DNA of 64,000 bases. Origin: Rhodothalassiaceae bacterium (GTDB lineage: Bacteria; Pseudomonadota; Alphaproteobacteria; Sphingomonadales; Rhodothalassiaceae). The DNA lies in contig BPKC01000001.1 in the NCBI GenBank assembly GCA_026004935.1, forward strand, positions 1,465,491-1,529,490, written 5' to 3'. The notes below the pieces were generated by a model. The model was given only the letters and a program-made list of their open reading frames with translations, was not told the DNA's origin and made no database searches. The position numbers were made by a program, and so were the translations under genes. Positions 34,400 through 41,819 of this stretch are shown in pieces (within the stretch, counting starts at the first letter, position 1; each line of letters begins with the position of its first letter).

Positions 34400-35968
34400 A
34401 TGGACGACCGGATCACCGAGATGCGGGAGAACGGCTCCGCGCTGATCGCGAGCTTCGCCTATGACGATCAGGGCCGGCGGACGCAGCTGTCCCGGGGCAA
34501 CGGGACGACGACGAGCTATGCTTACGATGCGCTGGGTCGGCTGACGCGGCTGACCCATGATCTGGCGGGGACGGCGGCGGACTATGATGCCGAGTTCACT
34601 TATGATCCGCTGGGCCGGATTGTTGCGCGCACGCAGGCGAACGGGCTCTATCACTGGCCGGTGACGACGGCAAGCGGCACGGCGTCGGTGAACGGTCTGG
34701 ACCAGCTCGCCTCCAGCGGCGGCACCAGCCTCACCCATGACGGCCGCGGCAATCTTGCGGGCCGGGGTGCGTGGGGCTACGCTCATGATGTGGAGAACAA
34801 TCTGACGCAGGTGACGGGCCCGGTGAACCTGACGCTCGCCTATGATGCGCTGGGGCGGCTGGAGCGGCTCATCGAGAGCGGGCAGGACACGCGCTTCCTC
34901 TAGGACGGCGCGCAGGTGATCGCGGAGCTGGATGCGGCGAGCGGGGCGGTCAAACGCCGTTACGTGCCGGGCCCGGGCACAAATGAGGTGGTGGCCTGGT
35001 ACGAGGGCTCCGGCGTGGGCGAGAGGCGCTTCATTCATCAGGACGAGCGGGGCTCGGTGGTGGCGGTGGCGAACGGTGCGGGCGCGGCGATCGCGACCTT
35101 CCGCTATGGGCCGTGGGGGGAGAGCACGGATACGGCATTCAGCCGCTTCGGCTACACGGGCGCGATCCGCCTGCCGGGCACCGATCTGCTGCACATGCGG
35201 GCCCGCGTCTACGCCACGGAGCTCGCCCGCTTCCTCGAGCCCGATCCCATCGGCTTCGCGAGCGGTCAGCTCAATCTGTATGCCTATGTGGGCGGCGATC
35301 CGGTCAATGCGATCGATCCGTTCGGGCTGAAGACGGTGAGGTGGTGCTATGCGTACCACGATCCGTTTTCCGCCAAGACCGTGACGCGTTGCACGAATGT
35401 CGAGGTCAAGGAGCCGATGCAGCCGCCGGAGATGCCGCCGCCGCTGCTCAATGGCAGCGACAAGCCGCAGGATACGGGCGGCAGCAATCCCGGGGAACAG
35501 GCGATGGCCTCCGAACCCGACGGCATGATGATGGAGATGATGGGGGAGGCCGACAAGAAGGAGGATTTGATCAACGGCTGTTCGACCGAGGGTCGGGTGG
35601 TAAGTGCGACTGTGGCCGTTGATTTCTTCGTGCCGGGTTATCCGGGGTTCGGCATAACCATTGGGGTATTCAGGAATTTACGGTCCGGGCAGATTGGGTT
35701 TGTTGCGGCGCTTGATTACGGGATTGGCGTCGATATTTCTGCTGGCTTCGATGTGGCGACGGCTGGCAGCGCCGCGTCACTTGAGGGGACCTCGATATTT
35801 GCGGCAGGTTCCGTCCTGGCTGTGGAAGGGCAGGTTTCGGTACCGATTTCTCAGGGTGGCGTCGCGAAGGACGTGGTGGTTGCAGGTGGTGTTGCCGCAA
35901 GTCCTCTGCCGGCTGGTGCGAGTGTCGGTTTCTCCAAGGGGGCGATCGTATGTCCGTTTGATAAATAG
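34400..35968 (+). pseudogene. Silent Rhs cassette C11: nonsense mutation, glycine-rich tail
   Basis: Homology to C0 starts at EMRENGSALIASFAYDD (about residue 896). A TAT codon of the core (FLYDGAQ in the other cassettes) is TAG at 34901-34903, so the frame is split; the rest is open to 35968. After DPFGL (Ser replaced by Phe) come a Pro-rich linker, MMMEMMGEADKKEDLINGC and the glycine-rich domain (GFGITIGVFRNLRSGQIGFV, GIGVDISAGFDVATAGSAAS) ending GAIVCPFDK. The toxin part stays usable if recombined downstream of the stop. Confidence 0.8.
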
Positions 35969-36023
35969 GGGCATTTCCTGGTAGTCTTTGTGAATAGATA
36001 GGTTTCGAAAAACGGAGCTAAGA

Positions 36024-36353
36024 ATGAATATACGAAATGTGGCGATTGCTAGTGTATATATCATATTGGGCTTGTTTATTGCTGCAATATTCATATTGCA
36101 GAACGTGAATATCAGCGAAACTATAAAGAATTATATCTTGCTTTCAATTCTGTTGTCAGTATTGTCAATAGAAGCAATTCTATTCTTAATAGTTCTCAAA
36201 TGTCCAAGATGCGGATTGTCTGTCTACGCACGAAAGAGCAAGAAATTCGGATATTATTATGGTTTTATGCCTTCACGTTCCTGCGCCCGATGCGATCTGG
36301 ATTTTACTGTTAAGAAGTTTCGTTTTTCGTTTTGTAAAAGTTCAACAGACTAG
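36024..36353 (+). CDS. 2-TM zinc-ribbon putative immunity protein (C11 copy)
   Basis: 109 aa, the same protein as the gene at 20404: two helices followed by CPRCGLSVYARKS ... CARCDLDF. CGGAGCTAAGA precedes the ATG. It sits 55 bp after the C11 effector stop and would protect against the glycine-rich toxin. Confidence 0.65.
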   Translation: MNIRNVAIASVYIILGLFIAAIFILQNVNISETIKNYILLSILLSVLSIEAILFLIVLKCPRCGLSVYARKSKKFGYYYGFMPSRSCARCDLDFTVKKFRFSFCKSSTD

Positions 36354-36451
36354 TTAATTGAAGCTAAGTTGGTCCTATATATTGTGATCCGCGCACATAG
36401 TAGAAGATATTATTCCCCGAAGGAATGCATTTAATGTGATGCGGTGAAGCC

Positions 36452-36508
36452 AATAATGATCACCCATGATTTTTTGGCAGCGTCCCCTTTCTCTAGCGTG
36501 TCTTAAAG
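36452..36508 (+). repeat. Conserved pre-cassette spacer, copy 3
   Basis: Same as 20832-20888 except for a GTG in place of GTA before TCTTAAAG. Leads into the C12 core fragment. Confidence 0.7.
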
Positions 36509-36790
36509 GTCAAGGACGCGAAGGGCAATCTGACGACCTTCGAGTACGACGGCTTCGACCGTCTGATCCGGCGCCGGTATCCCGACAAATGGAGCCCGGG
36601 GATCTCGTCGGCGAGCGATGTGGAGAGCTTCGCGTATGACGCGGCGGGGCGCATCACCTCCACGGTGAGGCGCGACGGTCAGGTGATCGCCTTCGTGTAC
36701 GATGCGCTGGGGGAGGTGGTGAAGCGGGATCTGCCGGGCACGGCGAATGACGTGACGCTGTCTTATGACGCCCTGGGACGGGTGACGGCC
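36509..36790 (+). pseudogene. Terminal Rhs core fragment C12
   Basis: Begins at the same VKDAKGN breakpoint as C5 and C8 and runs through about 94 codons of YD repeats (VESFAYDAAGRITSTVRRDG, LSYDALGRVTA). At about 36790 homology stops inside a YD repeat and unrelated DNA begins, 33 bp before the 3' end of the convergent typA gene. No toxin, no immunity gene. It marks the right end of the array. Confidence 0.8.
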
Positions 36791-36822
36791 CTTCTGCTTT
36801 CTTCACGCCCTTTCCGCTTCCG

Positions 36823-38676
36823 TCACGCCTCCTCGGCCGCCTTGCGGCGGTCGGCGCGCTTGCGTTCGTGGGGGTCGAGGATGCGCTTTCTCAGCCGGAT
36901 GGCCGACGGCGTCACCTCCACCAGCTCGTCGTCGGCGATGTAGCTGAGCGCATCCTCGAGGCCGAAGCGCAGCGGCGGCGTGAGCAGGACATTGTCGTCC
37001 TTCATCGCCGCGCGGATGTTGGTCAGCTTCTTCGTCTTGAGCGGGTTGACCTCGAGATCCTGCGGGCGGCTGTGTTCGCCGATGATCATGCCGGGATACA
37101 CCTCCTCGCCGGGGCCGATGAACAGCCGCCCGCGGTCCTCCAGATTCCACAGCGCATAGGCGACGGCGCGCCCGGCCGCATTGCTGATCAGCGCCCCGCG
37201 CGGCCGTGACGCGATCGGGCCCGCATGCGGCGCATATTCGAGGAAGACCCGGTGCATGATGGCGCTGCCGCGGGTCGCCTGCACCAGCTCGCCGTATAGC
37301 CCGATGAGCCCGCGTGCGGGGGCCCGAAAGACCATCCGCAGCCTGCCCGCCTCCTGCTGGCCGACCTCAAGAAGCTCCGCACGCCGGCCGCTCAGCATCT
37401 CCATCACCGTGCCCTGCTGCGCTCCGTCCACCAGGATCACCACCTGCTCGAAGGGCTCGAGCAGCCGGCCCGTGCCGGGCTCGCGGCGCATCAGCACGCG
37501 CGGACGCGAGACCGTGAGCTCGAAGCCTTCTCGCCGCAGCGTCTCGATCAGCACGCCGAGCTGCAGCTCGCCGCGGCCCTCGACGATGAAGGCGCGCTCG
37601 TCCTCCGTCTCGCGCACGCGGATGGCGATGTTGCCTTCGGCCTCGCGCAGAAGGCGTTCGCGCAGCACCCGGCCCGTGAGCTTGTCGCCGTCGCGCCCGG
37701 CAAGCGGCCCGTCGTTGATGGCGAAGGTCATCGCCACCGTCGGCGGATCGATGGGCGGGGCGGGAAGCGCCGCCGAGACGGCGGGGGCGGCGAGCGTGTC
37801 GGCCACCGTGGCGCGCTCGAGCCCCGCGATCGCGACGATCTCGCCGGCCTGCGCCTCCTCCACCGGCACCCGTTCCAGCCCCGCAAAGGAAAAGAGCTTG
37901 GTGACCCGCGCCTCCTCGACGACGCGCGCGTCGTCCCCATCCGCCCGCAGCGCCCGGATCGCATCCCCCACGCGCACGCGGCCCGACTCGATGCGGCCCG
38001 TCAGCACCCGGCCGACGAAGGCATCCCGCTCCAGCAGCCGGGCGAGCATCCGGAAGGGCTCGCGGTCACGGCCCTCGCGCACCGGCGCAGGCTCCGGCAC
38101 ATGGGCGAGGATGGTCTCGAGCAGCGGTGAGAGATCCCGGCCCGGGGCCTCTTCCGGCTCGCGCACCGCCCAGCCCGCGCGGCCTGCCGCATAGAGCACG
38201 GGAAAATCGAGCTGCTCGTCGCTGGCCCCCAACGCGACGAAGAGGTCGAAGACCGCATCCAGCACGGCATCCGGCCGGGCATCGGCCCGGTCCATCTTGT
38301 TGATGACGACGATGGGCTTCAGCCCCAGCGCGAGCGCCTTTTCCGTCACGAACTTCGTCTGCGGCATCGGGCCTTCGGCCGCGTCCACGAGCAGCAGCAC
38401 GCCGTCGACCATCGCCAGTACGCGCTCCACCTCGCCGCCGAAGTCCTTGTGGCCGGGGGTGTCCACGATCTGGATGCGGGTGCCGCGCCAGGTGACCGCC
38501 GTGCATTTGGCGAGAATCGTGATGCCGCGCTCGCGCTCGAGAGCATTGCTGTCGAGCGCCCGTTCGGCGAGCGCGCGATGGGCCGCCACCGCGCCGGTCT
38601 GGCGCAGGAGCTGGTCGATCAGCGTCGTCTTGCCGTGATCGACATGGGCGATGATCGCGATGTTGCGCAGCCGCAT
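36823..38676 (-). CDS. typA: Ribosome-associated GTPase TypA/BipA
   Basis: 617 aa from ATG 38676. G1 AHVDHGKTT, switch region ERERGITI, G3 DTPGHKDF and G4 NKMD are intact; EF-Tu-like domain II ([20 protein letters not shown]), EF-G-like III ([20 protein letters not shown]) and the BipA-specific C-terminal domain ([39 protein letters not shown]) follow. BipA acts on ribosomes under stress and in 50S assembly. The 3' end is convergent with the Rhs array, 33 bp from the last core fragment. Confidence 0.97.
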   Translation of the reverse strand: MRLRNIAIIAHVDHGKTTLIDQLLRQTGAVAAHRALAERALDSNALERERGITILAKCTAVTWRGTRIQIVDTPGHKDFGGEVERVLAMVDGVLLLVDAAEGPMPQTKFVTEKALALGLKPIVVINKMDRADARPDAVLDAVFDLFVALGASDEQLDFPVLYAAGRAGWAVREPEEAPGRDLSPLLETILAHVPEPAPVREGRDREPFRMLARLLERDAFVGRVLTGRIESGRVRVGDAIRALRADGDDARVVEEARVTKLFSFAGLERVPVEEAQAGEIVAIAGLERATVADTLAAPAVSAALPAPPIDPPTVAMTFAINDGPLAGRDGDKLTGRVLRERLLREAEGNIAIRVRETEDERAFIVEGRGELQLGVLIETLRREGFELTVSRPRVLMRREPGTGRLLEPFEQVVILVDGAQQGTVMEMLSGRRAELLEVGQQEAGRLRMVFRAPARGLIGLYGELVQATRGSAIMHRVFLEYAPHAGPIASRPRGALISNAAGRAVAYALWNLEDRGRLFIGPGEEVYPGMIIGEHSRPQDLEVNPLKTKKLTNIRAAMKDDNVLLTPPLRFGLEDALSYIADDELVEVTPSAIRLRKRILDPHERKRADRRKAAEEA

Positions 38677-38878
38677 CACTGCCTTCCATCTTCACGCACG
38701 AGCCGTGCCCGGCGCATGTGCCAGCGCCGGTGCGCCGAGGCAAGAGCATGCGAAGCCGCGGCCGGCGACGGGGTCACCGGAGCCGCCGTCCGAGCGTGCC
38801 GCCGCGCGTGCCGCCTGTCCGTTCACGGCGTCGTGAAACATCGTGAACGGGTGCGAACGAAAGTTGAACCGGGGTGTC

Positions 38879-38906
38879 TTGAAGATGCCGCAATTCGTCC
38901 TATTTC
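38879..38906 (+). promoter_or_regulatory. Candidate sigma-70-type promoter of the sRNA
   Basis: TTGAAG (38879-38884), 16 bases, TATTTC (38901-38906). It lies in a 340 bp gene-free stretch and places a start site near 38913. Confidence 0.5.
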
Positions 38907-38912
38907 TATGCG

Positions 38913-39006
38913 TGTGGCAGGCGGTTCGTCCCCTGTCATGCCCTCCGTGGGCGTTTCCTCCCTGAACTTGGGTCGTGGCGGGCGCCGCCCCCACGACCCT
39001 TTTTTT
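38913..39006 (+). ncRNA. Candidate trans-acting sRNA, MmgR (alpha-r8)-like
   Basis: A rightward unit with no reading frame lies between the leftward typA and mgtE genes. It has the promoter at 38879, the motif GGGCGTTTCCTCCCTGAAC (38949-38967), and a perfect intrinsic terminator. An exposed UUCCUCCC sequence is a typical anti-Shine-Dalgarno loop of alphaproteobacterial sRNAs such as the MmgR/suhB Rfam family; assignment to that family is from memory of its motif. About 94 nt is predicted. The 3' end is better supported than the 5' end. Confidence 0.6.
38970..39006 (+). terminator. Intrinsic terminator of the sRNA
   Basis: GGGTCGTGG (38970-38978) pairs perfectly with CCACGACCC (38991-38999), with a further GGGC/GCCC pairing in the loop, followed by seven T. 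Confidence 0.85.
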
Positions 39007-39017
39007 GGGATCCGGGC

Positions 39018-40433
39018 CTAGAGCAGGATCGCGCCGCCGAGCGCCAGAAAGGCGAAGAAGCCGACGACATCGGTCACCGTGGTGACGAAGACGGAGGAGG
39101 CGACGGCCGGGTCGATGCCGAGGCGGTCGAGGGCGAGCGGCACGAAGATGCCGGCCAGTCCCGCCGCCACGAGATTGACGACCATGGCAAGGCCGATGAC
39201 CAGCGCCAGCATCGGGTTCCAGAACCAGACATAGGTGACCGCACCCGTCACCAGCGCGAGCAGGCAGCCGTTGAGGAAGGCGACGAGCAGCTCCCGGCGC
39301 GCGACCTTGAGCGCATTGAGCGCGGTCAGCTCCCGGGTCGCGAGCGCGCGCACCGTCACCGTCATCGTCTGGGTGCCGGCATTGCCGCCCATGGAGGCGA
39401 CGATGGGCATCAGCACGGCGAGCGCCACCATCTGCTGGATCGTCGCCTCGAACAGCCCGATCACGAGGGAGGCGAGGATCGCGGTCCCCAGATTGATCAC
39501 GAGCCAGATGAAGCGCTCGCGCGTGACCTCGCGGATCGGCTGATTGAGGTCGCTCTCGCTGACGCCGGCGAGCGCCAGGATGTCCTCTTCCGCCTCCTCG
39601 CCGATGACCTCGACGACGTCGTCGGCGGTGATGCGGCCGATGAGGCGGCCGTTGTCGTCCACGACGCCCGCCGAGATCAGGTGGTATTTGGTGAACGCCA
39701 GCGCCACCTCCTCCTGGTCGGTGGTGACCGGAAACAGCGGCGGATCGGGCGTCATGATCTCCTTCAAGGGAGTCGGGCGCGGGCTGCGCAGCAGCCTCCA
39801 CAGCGGCACCGTGCCCACGGGCCGGAACTGCGGGTTGACGACGAAGATCTCGTAGAACTCCTCGGGGCCTTCTTCCGCATCCAGCCCGCGCAGAAAGTCG
39901 ATGGCCTGGCCGACGTTCCAGAACTCCGGCATCGCGACGAGGTCGCGGCGCATGAGCCGGCCGGCCGAATCCTCCGGAAAGCTCAGGCCGCTTTCGATCT
40001 CTGCGCGGGTGCGCCGGGCGGTGCGCGCGAGGATCCGACGCTGCTCGTCCTCGTCCAGCTCTTCGAGGAACTGGATCGCGTCGTCCGTGTCCATCTCGGC
40101 GAGCGCGCGGGCGACCACGCGCTCGGGCAGCACGGCGACCAGCTCTTCGAGCGTCGTGCCGTCGAGCTCGGCCAGGATCTCCGGGGCGATCCGCCCGCCC
40201 ATCAGCCGCGCGAGATGCCGGCGCTCGTCCCCGTCGAGCAGCTCGATGAGTTCAGCCGCATCCGCCGGATGAAGCGCGGCGAAGAGGGCCTCGATGGCGG
40301 CCCGGTCATCGGCCTCCAGCGCCTCGCGCAGGCGCGCGAGCTGCTCGCGGCGCAGATCCTCCTCGCCGGAATCGCGCGCCGGCGGGGCGGGGGGCCGGTC
40401 GGTGCTCGCCACCTCTTCGTTCATGCGTTCCAT
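39018..40433 (-). CDS. mgtE: Magnesium transporter MgtE
   Basis: 471 aa. The N domain (HPADAAELIELLDGDERRHL), two CBS domains (about residues 150-275: EFYEIFVVNPQFRPVGTVPL, LISAGVVDDNGRLIGRITAD) and five transmembrane helices from about residue 310 with the pore signature MPIVASMGGNAGTQT. MgtE is an inner-membrane Mg2+ channel closed by Mg2+ binding to the N and CBS domains. Start ATG 40433 or the near ATG 40424. Preceded by tRNA-Leu on the same strand but separated from it by a terminator. Confidence 0.96.
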   Translation of the reverse strand: MERMNEEVASTDRPPAPPARDSGEEDLRREQLARLREALEADDRAAIEALFAALHPADAAELIELLDGDERRHLARLMGGRIAPEILAELDGTTLEELVAVLPERVVARALAEMDTDDAIQFLEELDEDEQRRILARTARRTRAEIESGLSFPEDSAGRLMRRDLVAMPEFWNVGQAIDFLRGLDAEEGPEEFYEIFVVNPQFRPVGTVPLWRLLRSPRPTPLKEIMTPDPPLFPVTTDQEEVALAFTKYHLISAGVVDDNGRLIGRITADDVVEVIGEEAEEDILALAGVSESDLNQPIREVTRERFIWLVINLGTAILASLVIGLFEATIQQMVALAVLMPIVASMGGNAGTQTMTVTVRALATRELTALNALKVARRELLVAFLNGCLLALVTGAVTYVWFWNPMLALVIGLAMVVNLVAAGLAGIFVPLALDRLGIDPAVASSVFVTTVTDVVGFFAFLALGGAILL

Positions 40434-40510
40434 CCCCGGTTCCGAAGGCCGCCGGCCGGCGCGGCAAAAGCGCCGGGCACTCTAGGCGAGTCCGGCGCAA
40501 AAGAGAAGAA

Positions 40511-40538
40511 AGCCCGCAGGTTTCGCCTGCGGGCTTTC
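40511..40538 (-). terminator. Intrinsic terminator after tRNA-Leu
   Basis: AAAGCCCGCAGG, loop CGAAA, CCTGCGGGCTTT on the minus strand, then a pyrimidine-rich TTCTTCTCTT run. It lies 2 bases beyond the encoded CCA. Confidence 0.8.
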
Positions 40539-40539
40539 A

Positions 40540-40626
40540 TGGTGCGGACGAGAAGATTCGAACTTCCACGGGCTTTCGCCCACAGCGACCTCAACGCTGC
40601 GCGTCTACCAGTTCCGCCACGTCCGC
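40540..40626 (-). tRNA. tRNA-Leu (anticodon GAG)
   Basis: 87 nt including an encoded CCA. Acceptor GCGGACG pairs with CGTCCGC; the anticodon stem CAGCG/CGCTG encloses loop TTGAGGT, giving GAG; a long variable arm (GGGCGAAAGCCC) marks it as class II; the T-arm GAAG-TTCGAAT-CTTC is standard. Reads leftward toward mgtE and has its own terminator. Confidence 0.95.
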
Positions 40627-40725
40627 ATGACGTCCGCCCATCGGACCCGTCGGCCCCGGGCGGGCAGCCCTCATATGGAAAAACCCGCCGCCCGCGTCAA
40701 GACCCCGGCCCCGGGGGCGTCCGGC

Positions 40726-40962
40726 CTAGAGGCTTTCCTCGCTCACCATGCGCGTAATGGAGACTCCGATCCGGTCGCCGACGATCATGATCTCGCCGAG
40801 CGCGACGAGCTCGCCGTTCGCGTAGATCCTGACCTCGTCGTCATGCCCGGCATCGAGATCGATCACGGCCCCGCGCCCCATCTTGAGCAGCTGGCGCACC
40901 GGCATCTCGGTGGCGCCCAGCACCACCGTCATCTCCACGCGGACCTTGGAGATCGCGTTCAT
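40726..40962 (-). CDS. fliN: FliN-type SpoA-domain flagellar switch protein
   Basis: 78 aa from ATG 40962; the open frame extends upstream but without homology. Almost the whole protein is one SpoA domain (KVRVEMTVVLGATEMPVRQL, GRGAVIDLDAGHDDEVRIYA, NGELVALGEIMIVGDRIGVS), the C-ring fold of FliN. It lacks the N-terminal extension of enteric FliN. It is separated from fliM by about 38 kb and is not in an operon with other flagellar genes. It is divergent from lipB. Confidence 0.85.
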   Translation of the reverse strand: MNAISKVRVEMTVVLGATEMPVRQLLKMGRGAVIDLDAGHDDEVRIYANGELVALGEIMIVGDRIGVSITRMVSEESL

Positions 40963-41111
40963 GCCGCACTCCCTCGGCTGGCCCGGCCATCGGCCGTGCC
41001 GCATCCTCGGCCCGCAAGGGTTAGGATGGGGTTAACGACCGCCCGCGCGCCTGTCCGGGCGGTGGGCGGCGGGACTTGCCCCGATCGGCCCGGACCGCTA
41101 GGCGGAGGCCC

Positions 41112-41819
41112 ATGCAGGACGGCGATCTCGCGATCGAGAGAGAATGGCGGGCCCATGGCGTGCTCTGGCGCCTGAGCGGCGGGCTCGTGCCCTACGAGCG
41201 CGCGCTGGCCGCGATGGAGGAGCGGGTCGCCGCGATCCGCGCCGGGCGGGCCGAGGAGCTCGTCTGGCTGCTCGAGCATCCGCCGCTCTACACCGCGGGC
41301 ACGAGCGCGCGGCCCGAGGAGGAGGTGACCGGGCGGCTGCCCTTCCCGCTCTACCGGACGGGACGCGGCGGCAGGATCACCTGGCACGGGCCGGGCCAGC
41401 GCGTCGCCTACGTGATGATCGATCTCAGGCGCCGGGGGCTTGACGTGCGGGCCTTCGTGCGCGGACTCGAGGCCTGGGTGATCGCGGCCCTCGCCGCCTT
41501 CGGCGTCCGTGGCGTGCGCCGCGAGGGACGGGTGGGCATCTGGGTGCCGCGCGACGAGGCGCGCGACGACAAGATCGCGGCGATCGGGATCCGCGTGCGC
41601 CAGGGCGTGAGCTTTCACGGGATCGCGATCAACGTGGATCCGGATCTCGCGCACTATGCGCCCATCGTGCCCTGCGGCATCCGCGAGCACGGCGTCACCT
41701 CGCTCGCGGCGCTCGGTGTCGCCGCCGACATGGAGGCCCTCGATGCGGCGCTCGAGGCCCGCTTTCCGGTGGTGCTGGGCGAAGGTGCCGGCACGGCGGC
41801 GCCGGTCACGCGGGCCTGA
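41112..41819 (+). CDS. lipB: Lipoyl(octanoyl) transferase LipB
   Basis: 235 aa; GGCGGAGG (41101-41108) fixes ATG 41112. Catalytic dyad Cys188 ([15 protein letters not shown]) and Lys154 ([20 protein letters not shown]) with the substrate motif [20 protein letters not shown] are all present. LipB moves octanoyl groups from acyl carrier protein to lipoate-dependent enzymes in the cytoplasm. Its last 14 bp overlap the 3' end of the convergent histidine kinase gene. Confidence 0.96.
   Translation: MQDGDLAIEREWRAHGVLWRLSGGLVPYERALAAMEERVAAIRAGRAEELVWLLEHPPLYTAGTSARPEEEVTGRLPFPLYRTGRGGRITWHGPGQRVAYVMIDLRRRGLDVRAFVRGLEAWVIAALAAFGVRGVRREGRVGIWVPRDEARDDKIAAIGIRVRQGVSFHGIAINVDPDLAHYAPIVPCGIREHGVTSLAALGVAADMEALDAALEARFPVVLGEGAGTAAPVTRA

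Larger units (their letters stand above)
35533..36619 (+). repeat. Near-identical duplication, copy 2 (copy 1 at 19914-20999)
   Basis: Carries the intact reading frame across the position where copy 1 lost a T; otherwise nearly the same sequence through the immunity gene, spacer and the start of the next core. Confidence 0.85.

Noticed and set aside
7521-36790. Type VI secretion or CDI locus
   Set aside because: No VgrG, PAAR, Hcp, CdiB or filamentous-haemagglutinin domain is present; the complete Rhs protein has its own Sec signal.
7521-36790. Prophage or integrative element
   Set aside because: No integrase, transposase, phage structural gene or attachment repeats were seen at the edges or inside.
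38449-39021. 190-codon rightward frame opposite typA and through the sRNA
   Set aside because: Shadow of typA; its 3' half is better explained by the sRNA promoter and terminator.
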